Source: Streptomyces sp. NRRL F-6492 (GTDB lineage: Bacteria; Actinomycetota; Actinomycetes; Streptomycetales; Streptomycetaceae). Taken from it: a stretch of 64,000 nucleotides of DNA. The position numbers were made by a program, and so were the translations under genes. The notes under the pieces were generated by a model. That model searched no databases. It was not told the origin of the DNA and saw nothing but the letters and a program-made list of their open reading frames with translations. The stretch is from assembly GCF_001280125.1 (NCBI RefSeq), contig NZ_LGEG01000080.1:51116-115115 (forward strand), written 5' to 3'. Of the stretch, positions 8,410 to 16,888 are shown one piece after another (position 1 is the first letter of the stretch; each line of letters starts with the position of its first letter).

Positions 8410-9384
8410 TCAGGCCTCCGGGATCTCGAACTTGCTGGTGCGCTGCATGCCGGCCGCGCGGCCCTTGCCGGAGATGACCAGGGCCATCTTGCGGGAGGCC
8501 TCGTCGATCATCTCGTCGCCGAGCATCGCGGAGCCCTTCTTCCCGCCGGCCTCGGACGTGTAGTAGTCGTACGCGTCGAGGATCAGCTCGGCGTGGTCGT
8601 AGTCCTCCTGCGAGGGCGAGAAGATCTCGTTCGCGGCGGCGACCTGGTCCGGGTGCAGCACCCACTTGCCGTCGAAGCCCAGGGCGGCGGCCCGCCGGGC
8701 CACGGCCCTGTAGCCCTCCTGGTTGCGGATCTGGAGGTAGGGGCCGTCGATCGCCTGGAGGTTGTTGGCGCGGGCGGCCATCAGGATGCTCATCAGGATG
8801 TGGTGGTACGCGTCCGCCGGGTAGCCGGGCGGCTGCTCGCCCACGACCAGCGACTTCATGTTGATGGAGGCCATGAAGTCGGCCGGGCCGAAGATGATGG
8901 TCTCGACGCGCTGGGAGGCCTGCGCGATCGCGTTGACGTTGGTCAGGCCCTGGGCGTTCTCGATCTGCGCCTCGATGCCGATCTTGCCGACCTCGAAGCC
9001 CATCGTCTTCTCGATCTGGGTGAGCAGCAGGTCGAGCGCGACGACCTGCTGCGCGTCCTGGACCTTCGGCAGCATGATGCAGTCGAGGTTCTGGCCGGCG
9101 CCCTCGACGACCGTGACGACGTCCCGGTACGTCCAGTGGGTCGTCCAGTCGTTGACGCGGACCACGCGCGTCTTGCCGGTCCAGTCGCCCTCGTTCAGGA
9201 ACTTCACGATGGTGTGCCGGGCCTCGGGCTTGGCCAGCGGGGCGCAGGCGTCCTCCAGGTCGAGGAAGACCTGGTCGGCGGCGAGGCCCTGGGCCTTCTC
9301 CAGGAAGCGCGGGTTGGAGCCGGGGACCGCCAGGCAGGAACGGCGGGGGCGCAGCCGGTTCACGGGGGACGCGGGGCTGGTCAT
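8410..9384 (-). CDS. Malyl-CoA / beta-methylmalyl-CoA lyase (HpcH/HpaI-CitE family)
   Basis: 324-residue TIM-barrel, metal-dependent CoA lyase. In this pathway it splits beta-methylmalyl-CoA to glyoxylate plus propionyl-CoA and can condense or cleave malyl-CoA. Diagnostic stretches are 'RRSCLAVPGSNPRFLEKA', 'VFLDLEDACAPLAKPEAR' (metal and CoA contacts), 'MLPKVQDAQQV', 'IEAQIENAQGL' (metal-ligand Glu) and 'GFDGKWVLHPDQV'. Its ATG overlaps the meaA stop by 4 bases, indicating translational coupling. Family assignment is certain; substrate use is inferred from the operon. Confidence 0.9.
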   Translation of the reverse strand: MTSPASPVNRLRPRRSCLAVPGSNPRFLEKAQGLAADQVFLDLEDACAPLAKPEARHTIVKFLNEGDWTGKTRVVRVNDWTTHWTYRDVVTVVEGAGQNLDCIMLPKVQDAQQVVALDLLLTQIEKTMGFEVGKIGIEAQIENAQGLTNVNAIAQASQRVETIIFGPADFMASINMKSLVVGEQPPGYPADAYHHILMSILMAARANNLQAIDGPYLQIRNQEGYRAVARRAAALGFDGKWVLHPDQVAAANEIFSPSQEDYDHAELILDAYDYYTSEAGGKKGSAMLGDEMIDEASRKMALVISGKGRAAGMQRTSKFEIPEA

Positions 9385-11393
9385 GCGGGGACCTCCAGGG
9401 GGTCGAGCTTGTTCGCTTTCCGGATCTCGTCGACGATACGGCCGATGATCTCCGTGATACCGAAGTCCTTCGGCGTGAAGACGGCGGCCACGCCCGCGCG
9501 CTTCAGTTCTGCGGCGTCGGCGTTCGGGATGATCCCGCCGACGATGACCGGGATGTCGGCGGCGCCCGCCTCGCGCAGGCGCTCCAGGACGTCCGGGACC
9601 AGCTCGGCGTGCGAGCCGGAGAGGATCGACAGGCCCACGCAGTGCACGTCCTCGGCCAGGGCCGCGTTGACGATCTGCTCGGGGGTCAGCCGGATCCCCT
9701 GGTAGACCACCTCGAAACCGGCGTCACGCGCGCGTACGGCGATCTGCTCGGCCCCGTTGGAGTGCCCGTCGAGACCGGGCTTGCCGACGAGCAGCCGCAG
9801 CCGCCCGGCGTTCAGCTCCTCGGCGGTCCGCGTCACCTTCTCGCGCACGAGGGCCAGCGGCGTGCCCGCCTCGGCCGTCACCGCGACCGGGGCGGAGGAG
9901 ACGCCCGTCGGGGCGCGGAACTCGCCGAAGACGTCCCGCAGCGCCCAGGACCACTCCCCGGTGGTGACGCCCGCACGCGCGCACTCCAGGGTGGCGGCGA
10001 AGAGGTTGCCGTCGCCGGCCGCCGTCGCCTTCAGCGCCGCCAGGGACTCCTGGGCGCGGGTCTCGTCGCGGTTGTCGCGCCACTCGTGGAGGGCGGCGAC
10101 GACCCGCGCCTCGTTCGCCGGGTCCACCGTCATGATCGCGGTGTCCAGGTCGGCGGTGAGGGGGTTCTCCTCGGTCGACTGGAAGATGTTGACGCCGACG
10201 ATCTTCTCGTCGCCGGCCTCGATCCGGGCGCGCCGCTCGGCGTGCGAGGAGACGAGCTGCGACTTGAGGTAGCCGGACTCGACGGCGGCCATCGCGCCGC
10301 CCATCTCCTGGATCCGGTCGATCTCGGCCAGGCACTCCTCGACGAGGGCGCCCACCTTGGCCTCGATGACGTGCGAGCCGGCGAAGATGTCCTCGTACTC
10401 CAGCAGGTCGGACTCGTGGGCGAGCACCTGCTGGATGCGGAGCGACCACTGCTGGTCCCAGGGCCGGGGCAGGCCCAGCGCCTCGTTCCAGGCGGGGAGC
10501 TGGACGGCCCGCGCGCGGGCGTCCTTGGAGAGGGTGACGGCCAGCATCTCCAGGACGATGCGCTGGACGTTGTTCTCCGGCTGGGCCTCGGTCAGGCCGA
10601 GCGAGTTGACCTGCACGCCGTAGCGGAACCGGCGCTGCTTGGCGTTCTCGATGCCGTACCGCTCCAGGGTGACCTTGTCCCAGATGCGCCCGAAGGCGCG
10701 CATCTTGCACATCTCCTCGACGAAGCGGACGCCCGCGTTCACGAAGAACGAGATGCGGGCGACCACCTCGCCGAAGCGGTCCTCCGGGACCTGGCCGGAG
10801 TCCCGGACCGCGTCGAGCACCGCGATGGCGGTGGACATCGCGTACGAGATCTCCTGGACCGGGGTGGCCCCGGCCTCCTGCAGGTGGTAGCTGCAGATGT
10901 TGATCGGGTTCCACTTCGGGATGCTGTTCACCGTGTAGGTGATCATGTCCGTCGTGAGGCGGAGGGAGGGGCCGGGCGGGAAGACGTGCGTCCCGCGCGA
11001 CAGGTACTCCTTCACGATGTCGTTCTGGGTGGTGCCCTGGAGCCTGGTGACGTCCGCGCCCTGCTCCTCCGCGACCACCTGGTAGAGCGCCAGGAGCCAC
11101 ATCGCCGTGGCGTTGATCGTCATCGAGGTGTTCATCTGCTCCAGGGGGATGTCCTGGAACAGCCGGCGCATGTCACCGAGGTGCGAGACGGGGACTCCGA
11201 CCCGGCCGACCTCGCCGCGGGCGAGGATGTGGTCGGGGTCGTAGCCCGTCTGCGTCGGCAGGTCGAAGGCGACCGAGAGGCCGGTCTGACCCTTGGCGAG
11301 GTTGCGCCGGTACAGCTCGTTGGACGCCTCGGCGGTCGAGTGACCGGCGTACGTCCGCATGAGCCACGGCCGGTCCTTCTGGCGCTCAGTCAT
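9381..11393 (-). CDS. meaA: Coenzyme B12-dependent acyl-CoA mutase MeaA (ethylmalonyl-CoA mutase)
   Basis: 670-residue single-chain mutase converting ethylmalonyl-CoA to methylsuccinyl-CoA. The N-terminal two-thirds is the TIM-barrel substrate domain ('YAGHSTAEASNELYR', 'GLSVAFDLPTQTGYDPDH', 'EISYAMSTAIAVLDAV'). The C-terminal part (from about residue 535) is the cobalamin-binding flavodoxin fold, with the DxHxxG motif in 'GLDGHSNGAEQIAVRARDAGFEVVY' and 'GLSILSGSHAELV'. Adenosylcobalamin is bound base-off through that His. It lies 15 bases downstream of ccr. I see no cobalamin-riboswitch-like conserved box in the operon leader. Confidence 0.94.
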   Translation of the reverse strand: MTERQKDRPWLMRTYAGHSTAEASNELYRRNLAKGQTGLSVAFDLPTQTGYDPDHILARGEVGRVGVPVSHLGDMRRLFQDIPLEQMNTSMTINATAMWLLALYQVVAEEQGADVTRLQGTTQNDIVKEYLSRGTHVFPPGPSLRLTTDMITYTVNSIPKWNPINICSYHLQEAGATPVQEISYAMSTAIAVLDAVRDSGQVPEDRFGEVVARISFFVNAGVRFVEEMCKMRAFGRIWDKVTLERYGIENAKQRRFRYGVQVNSLGLTEAQPENNVQRIVLEMLAVTLSKDARARAVQLPAWNEALGLPRPWDQQWSLRIQQVLAHESDLLEYEDIFAGSHVIEAKVGALVEECLAEIDRIQEMGGAMAAVESGYLKSQLVSSHAERRARIEAGDEKIVGVNIFQSTEENPLTADLDTAIMTVDPANEARVVAALHEWRDNRDETRAQESLAALKATAAGDGNLFAATLECARAGVTTGEWSWALRDVFGEFRAPTGVSSAPVAVTAEAGTPLALVREKVTRTAEELNAGRLRLLVGKPGLDGHSNGAEQIAVRARDAGFEVVYQGIRLTPEQIVNAALAEDVHCVGLSILSGSHAELVPDVLERLREAGAADIPVIVGGIIPNADAAELKRAGVAAVFTPKDFGITEIIGRIVDEIRKANKLDPLEVPA

Positions 11394-11408
11394 CTGTGGT
11401 CCCGGGTA

Positions 11409-12746
11409 TCAGATGTTGCGGAAGCGGTTGATGGCGTCGATGTGCTGGGCCCGCAGCTCCGGGTCGCGGACGCCCAGGCCCTCCTCGGGCGCGAGGGCGA
11501 GGACGCCGACCTTGCCCTGGTGGAGGTTGCGGTGGACGTCGTAGGCCGCCTGGCCGGTCTCCTCCAGGGAGTAGACCTTCGACAGGGTCGGGTGGATCTT
11601 GCCCTTGGCGATCAGGCGGTTGGCCTCCCACGCCTCGCGGTAGTTCGCGAAGTGCGAGCCGATGATGCGCTTGAGCGACATCCACAGGTAGCGGTTGTCG
11701 TACTGGTGCATGTAGCCGGAGGTCGAGGCGCAGGTGGTGATGGTGCCGCCCTTGCGGGTGACGTACACGGAGGCGCCGAAGGTCTCGCGGCCCGGGTGCT
11801 CGAAGACGATGTCGATGTCCTCGCCGCCGGTGAGCTCGCGGATGCGCTTGCCGAAGCGCTTCCACTCCTTCGGGTCCTGGGTGTGCTCGTCCTTCCAGAA
11901 CTTGTAGCCCTCGGCGTTGCGGTCGATGACGGCCTCGGCGCCCATGGACCGGCAGATGTCGGCCTTCTCGGGGGAGGAGACGACACAGATCGGGTTGGCG
12001 CCGCCGGCCAGGGCGAACTGGGTGGCGTACGAGCCGAGGCCGCCGCTGGCGCCCCAGATGAGGACGTTGTCGCCCTGCTTCATGCCGGCGCCGTTGCGGG
12101 AGACCAGCTGGCGGTACGCGGTGGAGTTGACGAGGCCCGGGGCCGCCGCCTCCTCCCAGCTCAGGTGGTCTGGCTTCGGCATCAGCTGGTTGGACTTGAC
12201 GAGGGCGATCTCCGCCAGGCCGCCGAAGTTGGTCTCGAAGCCCCAGATGCGCTGCTCGGGGTCGAGCATCGTGTCGTTGTGGCCGTCCGAGGACTCCAGC
12301 TCGACCGAGAGGCAGTGCGCGACGACCTCGTCGCCCGGCTTCCAGGAGTTGACGCCCGGGCCGGTGCGCAGGACGACGCCCGCGAGGTCGGAGCCGATGA
12401 CGTGGTACGGCAGGTCGTGGCGCTTGGTCAGCTCGGAGAGGCGGCCGTAGCGCTCCAGGAAGCCGAAGGTCGAGACCGGCTCGAAGATCGAGGTCCACAC
12501 CGAGTTGTAGTTGACCGAGGAGGCCATGACGGCGACGAGCGCCTCGCCCGGGCCCAGCTCGGGCAGCGGGACGTCGTCCAGGTGGAGCGACTTGCGCGGG
12601 TCCTTGTCGCGGCTGGCGAGTCCGTCGAACATCTCCGCCTCGTCCTTGTGGACGGTGACGGCGCGGTACGACTCGGGGAGCTTGATGTTCGCGAAGTCGG
12701 CGGACGTGGACTCCGCGGACTGGATCGCGTCCAGGATTTCCTTCAC
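11409..12746 (-). CDS. ccr: Crotonyl-CoA carboxylase/reductase
   Basis: NADPH-dependent reductive carboxylation of crotonyl-CoA to ethylmalonyl-CoA, the committed step of the pathway and a source of extender units for polyketides. 445 residues, the usual Ccr length. It belongs to the medium-chain dehydrogenase family: a GroES-like N-terminus ('VMASSVNYNSVWTSIFEPV'), the nucleotide loop 'IWGASGGLGSYATQFAL' and the Ccr-specific 'SHFANYREAWEANRLI'. GTG 12746 is chosen because GGAGG stands 8-9 bases upstream. The leader is long and structured. Confidence 0.95.
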   Translation of the reverse strand: MKEILDAIQSAESTSADFANIKLPESYRAVTVHKDEAEMFDGLASRDKDPRKSLHLDDVPLPELGPGEALVAVMASSVNYNSVWTSIFEPVSTFGFLERYGRLSELTKRHDLPYHVIGSDLAGVVLRTGPGVNSWKPGDEVVAHCLSVELESSDGHNDTMLDPEQRIWGFETNFGGLAEIALVKSNQLMPKPDHLSWEEAAAPGLVNSTAYRQLVSRNGAGMKQGDNVLIWGASGGLGSYATQFALAGGANPICVVSSPEKADICRSMGAEAVIDRNAEGYKFWKDEHTQDPKEWKRFGKRIRELTGGEDIDIVFEHPGRETFGASVYVTRKGGTITTCASTSGYMHQYDNRYLWMSLKRIIGSHFANYREAWEANRLIAKGKIHPTLSKVYSLEETGQAAYDVHRNLHQGKVGVLALAPEEGLGVRDPELRAQHIDAINRFRNI

Positions 12747-12765
12747 GGGTTGCCTCCGGCGGTGA

Positions 12766-12783
12766 GCGTCCGGGGGAGGACGC
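12766..12783 (-). promoter_or_regulatory. Hairpin in the ccr leader just before the ribosome binding site
   Basis: GCGTCC, a six-base loop, then GGACGC: a perfect 6-bp stem ending about 20 bases before the ccr GTG, with the CCGGAGG ribosome binding site right after it. In a leader of about 220 nt this could tune translation or mRNA stability. It is only a structural prediction by eye. Confidence 0.35.
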
Positions 12784-12971
12784 CTGAGGGTTACGGCGGT
12801 GAGTGCTGCTGTGGAGGTGTGCCGTCGGTTCGGCTGGGTCGTGCGGTGGCGCGGCGCCGGTCGGGCGCGGGGTTGCCTGTGACGCAGGCGTCCGGGCACA
12901 CGAGCCGTCGGCTTGTGGGGACAGCCGGCGCACGAGGTTGGTCTCTGCGCGCCGGCCGCCCGGACAACATC

Positions 12972-13000
12972 AACGTATGGCACGCCGTGTCACCTGACAA
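12972..13000 (-). promoter_or_regulatory. Predicted ccr operon promoter
   Basis: On the minus strand, TTGTCA (13000-12995) and TACGTT (12977-12972) are separated by exactly 17 bp, a good sigma-HrdB-type promoter. Transcription would start near 12965, leaving a leader of about 219 nt before ccr. The flanking 408 bp between the TetR stop and ccr contain no convincing gene. Confidence 0.6.
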
Positions 13001-13013
13001 GGCACTCGGTGCC
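13001..13013. promoter_or_regulatory. Palindrome GGCAC-TCG-GTGCC abutting the ccr -35 box
   Basis: A perfect 5+3+5 inverted repeat immediately upstream of the predicted -35 hexamer, within the wider context AAGGCACTCGGTGCCAA. TetR regulators usually bind palindromes, and a TetR gene lies just upstream, so this is a candidate operator for it. That link is inference. Confidence 0.5.
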
Positions 13014-13108
13014 AACAATTTCACTCAGATGCAATCCGGCGGTCACACATGAGCGATGATCGATCGAATCATGCCCTGAAACGGCTCCGAGCTGGGCGAA
13101 CACGACGA

Positions 13109-13137
13109 GGGCCGTCCCCGGAATCCGGGAACGGCCC
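13109..13137 (-). terminator. Terminator between tetR and ccr
   Basis: GGGCCGT, CCCGG and a short AAT loop with the matching complement form an inverted repeat of 13 bp with one mismatch, 18 bp past the TetR stop. It would separate tetR transcription from the ccr operon, consistent with a separate ccr promoter. Confidence 0.7.
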
Positions 13138-13154
13138 AGGGGGCGGAAAGGGGC

Positions 13155-13994
13155 TCAGGCGGTGCCGAGCGCCTTCTGGATGGTCCGCATGACCTCGTCG
13201 AGGGGCGCGTCCGTGCGTGCCACGGCGACCACCACGTCGCCGGTGGTGGAGGCCCGGACGGCGGGGGCGGCGGTCTCCTCCCGCGCCTCCGGAGCGGAGG
13301 CCGCGGACGGGGCCGGCCGGCCCGCGCCTATGCCCGACCCGAAGGTCTCCCGGACGATCGCGAAGGCGTGGTCGAGCTGGGCCTCCACGTCGCCCTGCCC
13401 GCCCGCCCGCAGCCAGCGGCGCAGCACGTGGTTGTGGGCGGTGACGACCGCCGAGGCGGCCACCTCGGCGAGCAGCGGGTCGTCGTTGCCGTCGTGGTGG
13501 TCGCGCTCGTCGAAGTGCCCGAGCAGGTACCGGGTGAAGAGGCGCTCGTAGCGGGCCACCGAGGCGATCTCCCGCTCCCGCAGGGTCGGCACCTCGCGGG
13601 TGAGCCGGTAGCGCTCCACGGAGACCGCGGGGGACCCCGCGTACATCTTCATGACCTCCTTGATGCCCCGGCACACCGTGTCGAGCGGGTGCTCGTGCGG
13701 CGGCGCGGCGTTCAGCACCGCCTCCGCCCGCACCAGGGTGTCGTCGTGGTCGGGGAAGATCGCCTCTTCCTTGGACCGGAAGTGCCGGAAGAAGGTCCGC
13801 CGCGCGACCCCGGCCGTGGCCGCGATCTCGTCCACCGTGGTGGCCTCGTACCCCTTCGTCGCGAACAGCTCCATCGCGGCGGTGGCGAGCTCCCGGCGCA
13901 TCTTGAGCCGCTGCGCGGCGGCGCGGGTGCCCGCCGCGCTCTCCGGAGCGTCGGACGGGGAGGTGGCACGGGGTGACTTCGCGGCCTTGGGCAT
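13155..13994 (-). CDS. TetR-family transcriptional regulator of the ethylmalonyl-CoA cluster
   Basis: About 279 residues from ATG 13994. The TetR helix-turn-helix is 'ATTVDEIAATAGVARRTFFRHFRSKEEAIF', preceded by 'RRELATAAMELFATKGYE'. The ligand domain (about 80-225) is typical, and an Ala/Glu-rich tail ends in 'DEVMRTIQKALGTA'. The start is uncertain: ATG 14012 and ATG 14123 (overlapping the upstream stop) are also in frame, and none has a clear ribosome binding site. It lies between the hydroxyacyl-CoA dehydrogenase gene and ccr on the same strand. Control of ccr by an acyl-CoA signal is a reasonable inference, not shown. Confidence 0.88.
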   Translation of the reverse strand: MPKAAKSPRATSPSDAPESAAGTRAAAQRLKMRRELATAAMELFATKGYEATTVDEIAATAGVARRTFFRHFRSKEEAIFPDHDDTLVRAEAVLNAAPPHEHPLDTVCRGIKEVMKMYAGSPAVSVERYRLTREVPTLREREIASVARYERLFTRYLLGHFDERDHHDGNDDPLLAEVAASAVVTAHNHVLRRWLRAGGQGDVEAQLDHAFAIVRETFGSGIGAGRPAPSAASAPEAREETAAPAVRASTTGDVVVAVARTDAPLDEVMRTIQKALGTA

Positions 13995-14109
13995 GGTCCG
14001 AACGTACTGCATCGGGGGAGGAGTGTGCCCAGGTGGGGGCGGGGAGCCCGCCGGGGCACCGGGGGTGCCCGAGGGGCTCAGGAGCCCGCCCCAACCAGGG
14101 GTGCGGGGC

Positions 14110-15891
14110 TCAGCGTCGGGCATATTCGCGGAAGCCGCGACCCGTCTTGCGGCCCAGGCAGCCGGCCGCCACCAGGTGCTCCAGGAGCGGGGCCGGGGCG
14201 AGGCCGGGGTCGCGGAACTCGCGGTGCAGGACCTGCTCGATGGCCAGCGAGACGTCCAGGCCGACCACGTCGAGCAGCTCGAACGGGCCCATCGGGTAGC
14301 CGCCGCCCAGCTTCATGGCGGCGTCGATGTCGTCCAGGGTCGCGTAGTGCTCCTGGACCATCTTGATCGCGTTGTTCAGGTACGGGAAGAGCAGTGCGTT
14401 CACGATGAAGCCGGCCCGGTCGCCGCAGTCCACCGGGTGCTTGCGGATCCTCGTGGTGACCTGGCGGACGGTGGCGTGGACGTCGTCGCCGGTCAGGACC
14501 GTGCGGACGATCTCCACCAGCTTCATCGCGGGCGCCGGGTTGAAGAAGTGCATCCCGATGACGTCCTGCGGGCGGGTGGTGGCCCGGGCACAGGCCACGA
14601 CCGGCAGCGAGGAGGTCGTGGTGGCGAGGACCGCGCCCGGCTTGCAGATCTTGTCGAGCCGCGCGAACAGGTCCTGCTTGACCTCCAGGTCCTCCGCGAC
14701 CGCCTCGACCGCCAGGTCGACCTCGGCGAAGGCGTCCAGCGTGCCGGCCGGGGTGATCAGGGCGAGCGTGGTGTCCCGGGCCTCGGCCGTCATCCGGCCC
14801 CGGGACACCGACCGCTCCAGGGACGTGGCGATCCGGGCCTTGGCGGTGTCCGCCTTCTCCTGGGAGCGGGCCGCGAGCACGACCTCGTACCCGGCCTTGG
14901 CGAAGACCTCCGCGATGCCGGAGGCCATGGTGCCCGAGCCGGCGACGCCGACCGAGCGGACCTCGCGCCCGCCGGCGCTCTCCGCCGAGGTCAGCGGGGT
15001 CAGCGCGTCGCGCACCACCTCGTCGGAGCCCGGCGCCGCGTACGTGTAGAAGCCGCGGCCCGCCTTGCGGCCGGTCAGACCCGCCTCACTGAGCTGCTTG
15101 AGGATCGGGGCCGGGGCGTGCAGCCGGTCGTGCGAGGAGGCGTACATGGCCTCCAGGACCGTACGGGCCGTGTCCACGCCGATCAGGTCGAGCAGCGCCA
15201 GCGGGCCCATCGGCAGGCCGCAGCCCAGCTTCATGGCCGCGTCGATGTCCTCGCGGGAGGCGTACTTGGCCTCGTACATGGCGGCGGCCTGGTTCAGGTA
15301 GCCGAAGAGCAGCCCGTCCGCGATGAAACCGGCCCGGTCCCCGACCGCCACCGGCTCCTTGCCGAGGTCCTGGGCGAGCCGGGTGACGGCGTCGACGGCC
15401 CGCGGGTCGGTCAGCACCGAGGAGACCACCTCGACCAGCTTCATGGCCTGGACCGGGGTGAAGAAGTGCAGGCCGAGCACCCGCTCGGGGTGCGCCGAGT
15501 CGGCCGCGAGCCGGGTGACGGAGAGCGCGTTGGTGCCGGTCGCCAGGATCGCGTCGGGCCGGACGATGCCGTCCAGGGCCCGGAAGACCTCGTGCTTCGC
15601 CTCGTACGACTCCGGCACGACCTCGATCACGAGGTCGGCCCCGGCGGCCGCCTGGAGGTCGGAGAAGGTGCGGAAGCGGGCCAGCGCGTCCTGCCGCTCC
15701 TCCTCGGTGATCCGCTCGCGGGCCACGGCGCGGGCGGTGGAGGCCTCCAGGGCGGCGACGGCACGGGCGGCGGCGTCCTCGCTGACGTCGATGCCGATGA
15801 CCTCGCGGCCGGACCGGGCGAGGACGTCGGCGATACCCGCGCCCATGGTGCCGAGACCGACGACGGCGATGGTGGAGAGAGGGATGTCCAT
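14110..15891 (-). CDS. Tandem 3-hydroxyacyl-CoA dehydrogenase (two full HCDH units)
   Basis: 593 residues formed by two complete 3-hydroxybutyryl-CoA-type dehydrogenases. Unit 1 (about 1-290) starts 'IAVVGLGTMGAGIADVLARSG', and unit 2 (about 310-593) starts 'VGVAGSGTMASGIAEVFAKAG'. Each has its own NAD loop, a 'GLHFFTPVQAMKLVEVV' or 'GMHFFNPAPAMKLVEIV' catalytic-His region, and a C-terminal helical domain ending 'GRKAGRGFYTY' or 'GRKTGRGFREY'. It supplies the acetoacetyl-CoA to 3-hydroxybutyryl-CoA step upstream of Ccr. ATG 15891 has GGAG about 10 bases upstream. The duplicated-domain form should behave as a fused dimer. Confidence 0.9.
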   Translation of the reverse strand: MDIPLSTIAVVGLGTMGAGIADVLARSGREVIGIDVSEDAAARAVAALEASTARAVARERITEEERQDALARFRTFSDLQAAAGADLVIEVVPESYEAKHEVFRALDGIVRPDAILATGTNALSVTRLAADSAHPERVLGLHFFTPVQAMKLVEVVSSVLTDPRAVDAVTRLAQDLGKEPVAVGDRAGFIADGLLFGYLNQAAAMYEAKYASREDIDAAMKLGCGLPMGPLALLDLIGVDTARTVLEAMYASSHDRLHAPAPILKQLSEAGLTGRKAGRGFYTYAAPGSDEVVRDALTPLTSAESAGGREVRSVGVAGSGTMASGIAEVFAKAGYEVVLAARSQEKADTAKARIATSLERSVSRGRMTAEARDTTLALITPAGTLDAFAEVDLAVEAVAEDLEVKQDLFARLDKICKPGAVLATTTSSLPVVACARATTRPQDVIGMHFFNPAPAMKLVEIVRTVLTGDDVHATVRQVTTRIRKHPVDCGDRAGFIVNALLFPYLNNAIKMVQEHYATLDDIDAAMKLGGGYPMGPFELLDVVGLDVSLAIEQVLHREFRDPGLAPAPLLEHLVAAGCLGRKTGRGFREYARR

Positions 15892-16142
15892 CAGGGGACT
15901 CCAGAGAGGAAGAGTGACGACTGAGGGCAGTGCGTGCGGGTGGTGCCGCTGAATTGCGCGGGCGCGAGGAGAATCGCGGGAAACACACGGGAAGGGGCCC
16001 GTGGAAAGGGGCGGCGCCCGGTGGAGGAGGGGTGACGGGCTCTGTCCCGGAGCCGCGTCGAAACTGCCGAACCGACGTACGCTCACCACGGCTGCGTCAC
16101 CAGGCCGTTGTGAGAAGCGGGGGTTGACCCGCTCACCCGAGA

Positions 16143-16157
16143 TTAACCGGCGGGTAA
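16143..16157. promoter_or_regulatory. Near-palindrome TTAACCGGCGGGTAA in a divergent promoter region
   Basis: An imperfect inverted repeat (TTA-x-CC ... GG-x-TAA around a G/C centre) between the minus-strand dehydrogenase gene and the plus-strand HEAT-repeat gene. The minus strand contains TAATCT overlapping one edge, a possible -10 box. Palindromes of this TTACC/GGTAA style are common TetR or acyl-CoA regulator operators in actinobacteria; assignment here is inference. Confidence 0.4.
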
Positions 16158-16219
16158 CGAGCGCGCCAGTCCCGGGAAGTCGAGAAAATGTGATCTGGAT
16201 CGCGGATAGGCTCGGATTC

Positions 16220-16858
16220 ATGGAATACGCCGAGGATCCGGAATTCTGCTCGATGATCGATCGATTGCGCGACGAGATCGGGAATGGCACCGGAGAAGTC
16301 CCGTCGGCATTCGGCCGGCTCGTGGAAACCGGCGACCCCGGGGAACTGCCCGCCGACCCCGAGGAACTGCACCGCGTCCTCACCGCGCCCGGACAGCCGC
16401 TCTGGGCCCGCGAGGTCGCCGCCTACGCGCTCGGCGTCGCCGGCGACCCGCGCGCCTTCGAGGCCCTCGTCCTGTTCCTCAACCACCGCGACCCCGAGCG
16501 CTGCGTCACCGCCGCCCACGCCCTGGCCCGGCTCGGCGACCCCCGCACCGCCCGCGCGGCCGCCGCCCTCGCCACCAACGAACTCCGGGCCGCCTACGCC
16601 CTGCTGCCGGTCCGGCTGCTCGCCGAGCTGCGCGCCCCCGAGTCCGTACCGGCCCTGATCGCCGTCCTCGAACGCCGCCTCCCGGCCGACGACCCCCACT
16701 GGCGGGTCGGCCTCGCCTGCGTCGAGGGCCTCGGCACCCTCGGCGACACCCGCGCCCGCCCCGCCCTGGAGTCCGCCCTGCCCCACCCCCGCCTCGGCGC
16801 GGCGGCCGCGCGCTCCCTGGGCCTGCTCGGCCCGGAGCGCGCGCCCGACCGCCCCTGA
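16220..16858 (+). CDS. HEAT-repeat (PBS-lyase-like) adaptor protein
   Basis: 212 residues. After an acidic N-terminus come helical HEAT/PBS-lyase repeats: 'WAREVAAYALGVAGDPRAFEALVLFL', 'RCVTAAHALARLGDPRTARAAAAL', 'RVGLACVEGLGTLGDTRARPALESAL' and 'RLGAAAARSLGLLG'. Such repeats bind proteins, and no catalytic residues are visible. TAGGCT at 16207-16212 lies 7 bases before the ATG with no ribosome binding site between, so the mRNA may be leaderless. It diverges from the dehydrogenase gene. The partner is unknown. Confidence 0.82.
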   Translation: MEYAEDPEFCSMIDRLRDEIGNGTGEVPSAFGRLVETGDPGELPADPEELHRVLTAPGQPLWAREVAAYALGVAGDPRAFEALVLFLNHRDPERCVTAAHALARLGDPRTARAAAALATNELRAAYALLPVRLLAELRAPESVPALIAVLERRLPADDPHWRVGLACVEGLGTLGDTRARPALESALPHPRLGAAAARSLGLLGPERAPDRP

Positions 16859-16888
16859 GCGCGGGGACGGCCGGGCGCACGGGGCCCC

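Noticed and set aside
12747..12965. Cobalamin riboswitch upstream of ccr-meaA
   Set aside because: A B12-dependent mutase invites one, but I found no B12-box-like conserved segment in the leader, only short hairpins.
9609..13052. A 1147-codon plus-strand frame opposite ccr and meaA
   Set aside because: Antisense shadow of strongly recognised enzymes; low-complexity Leu/Val/Arg/Asp product.
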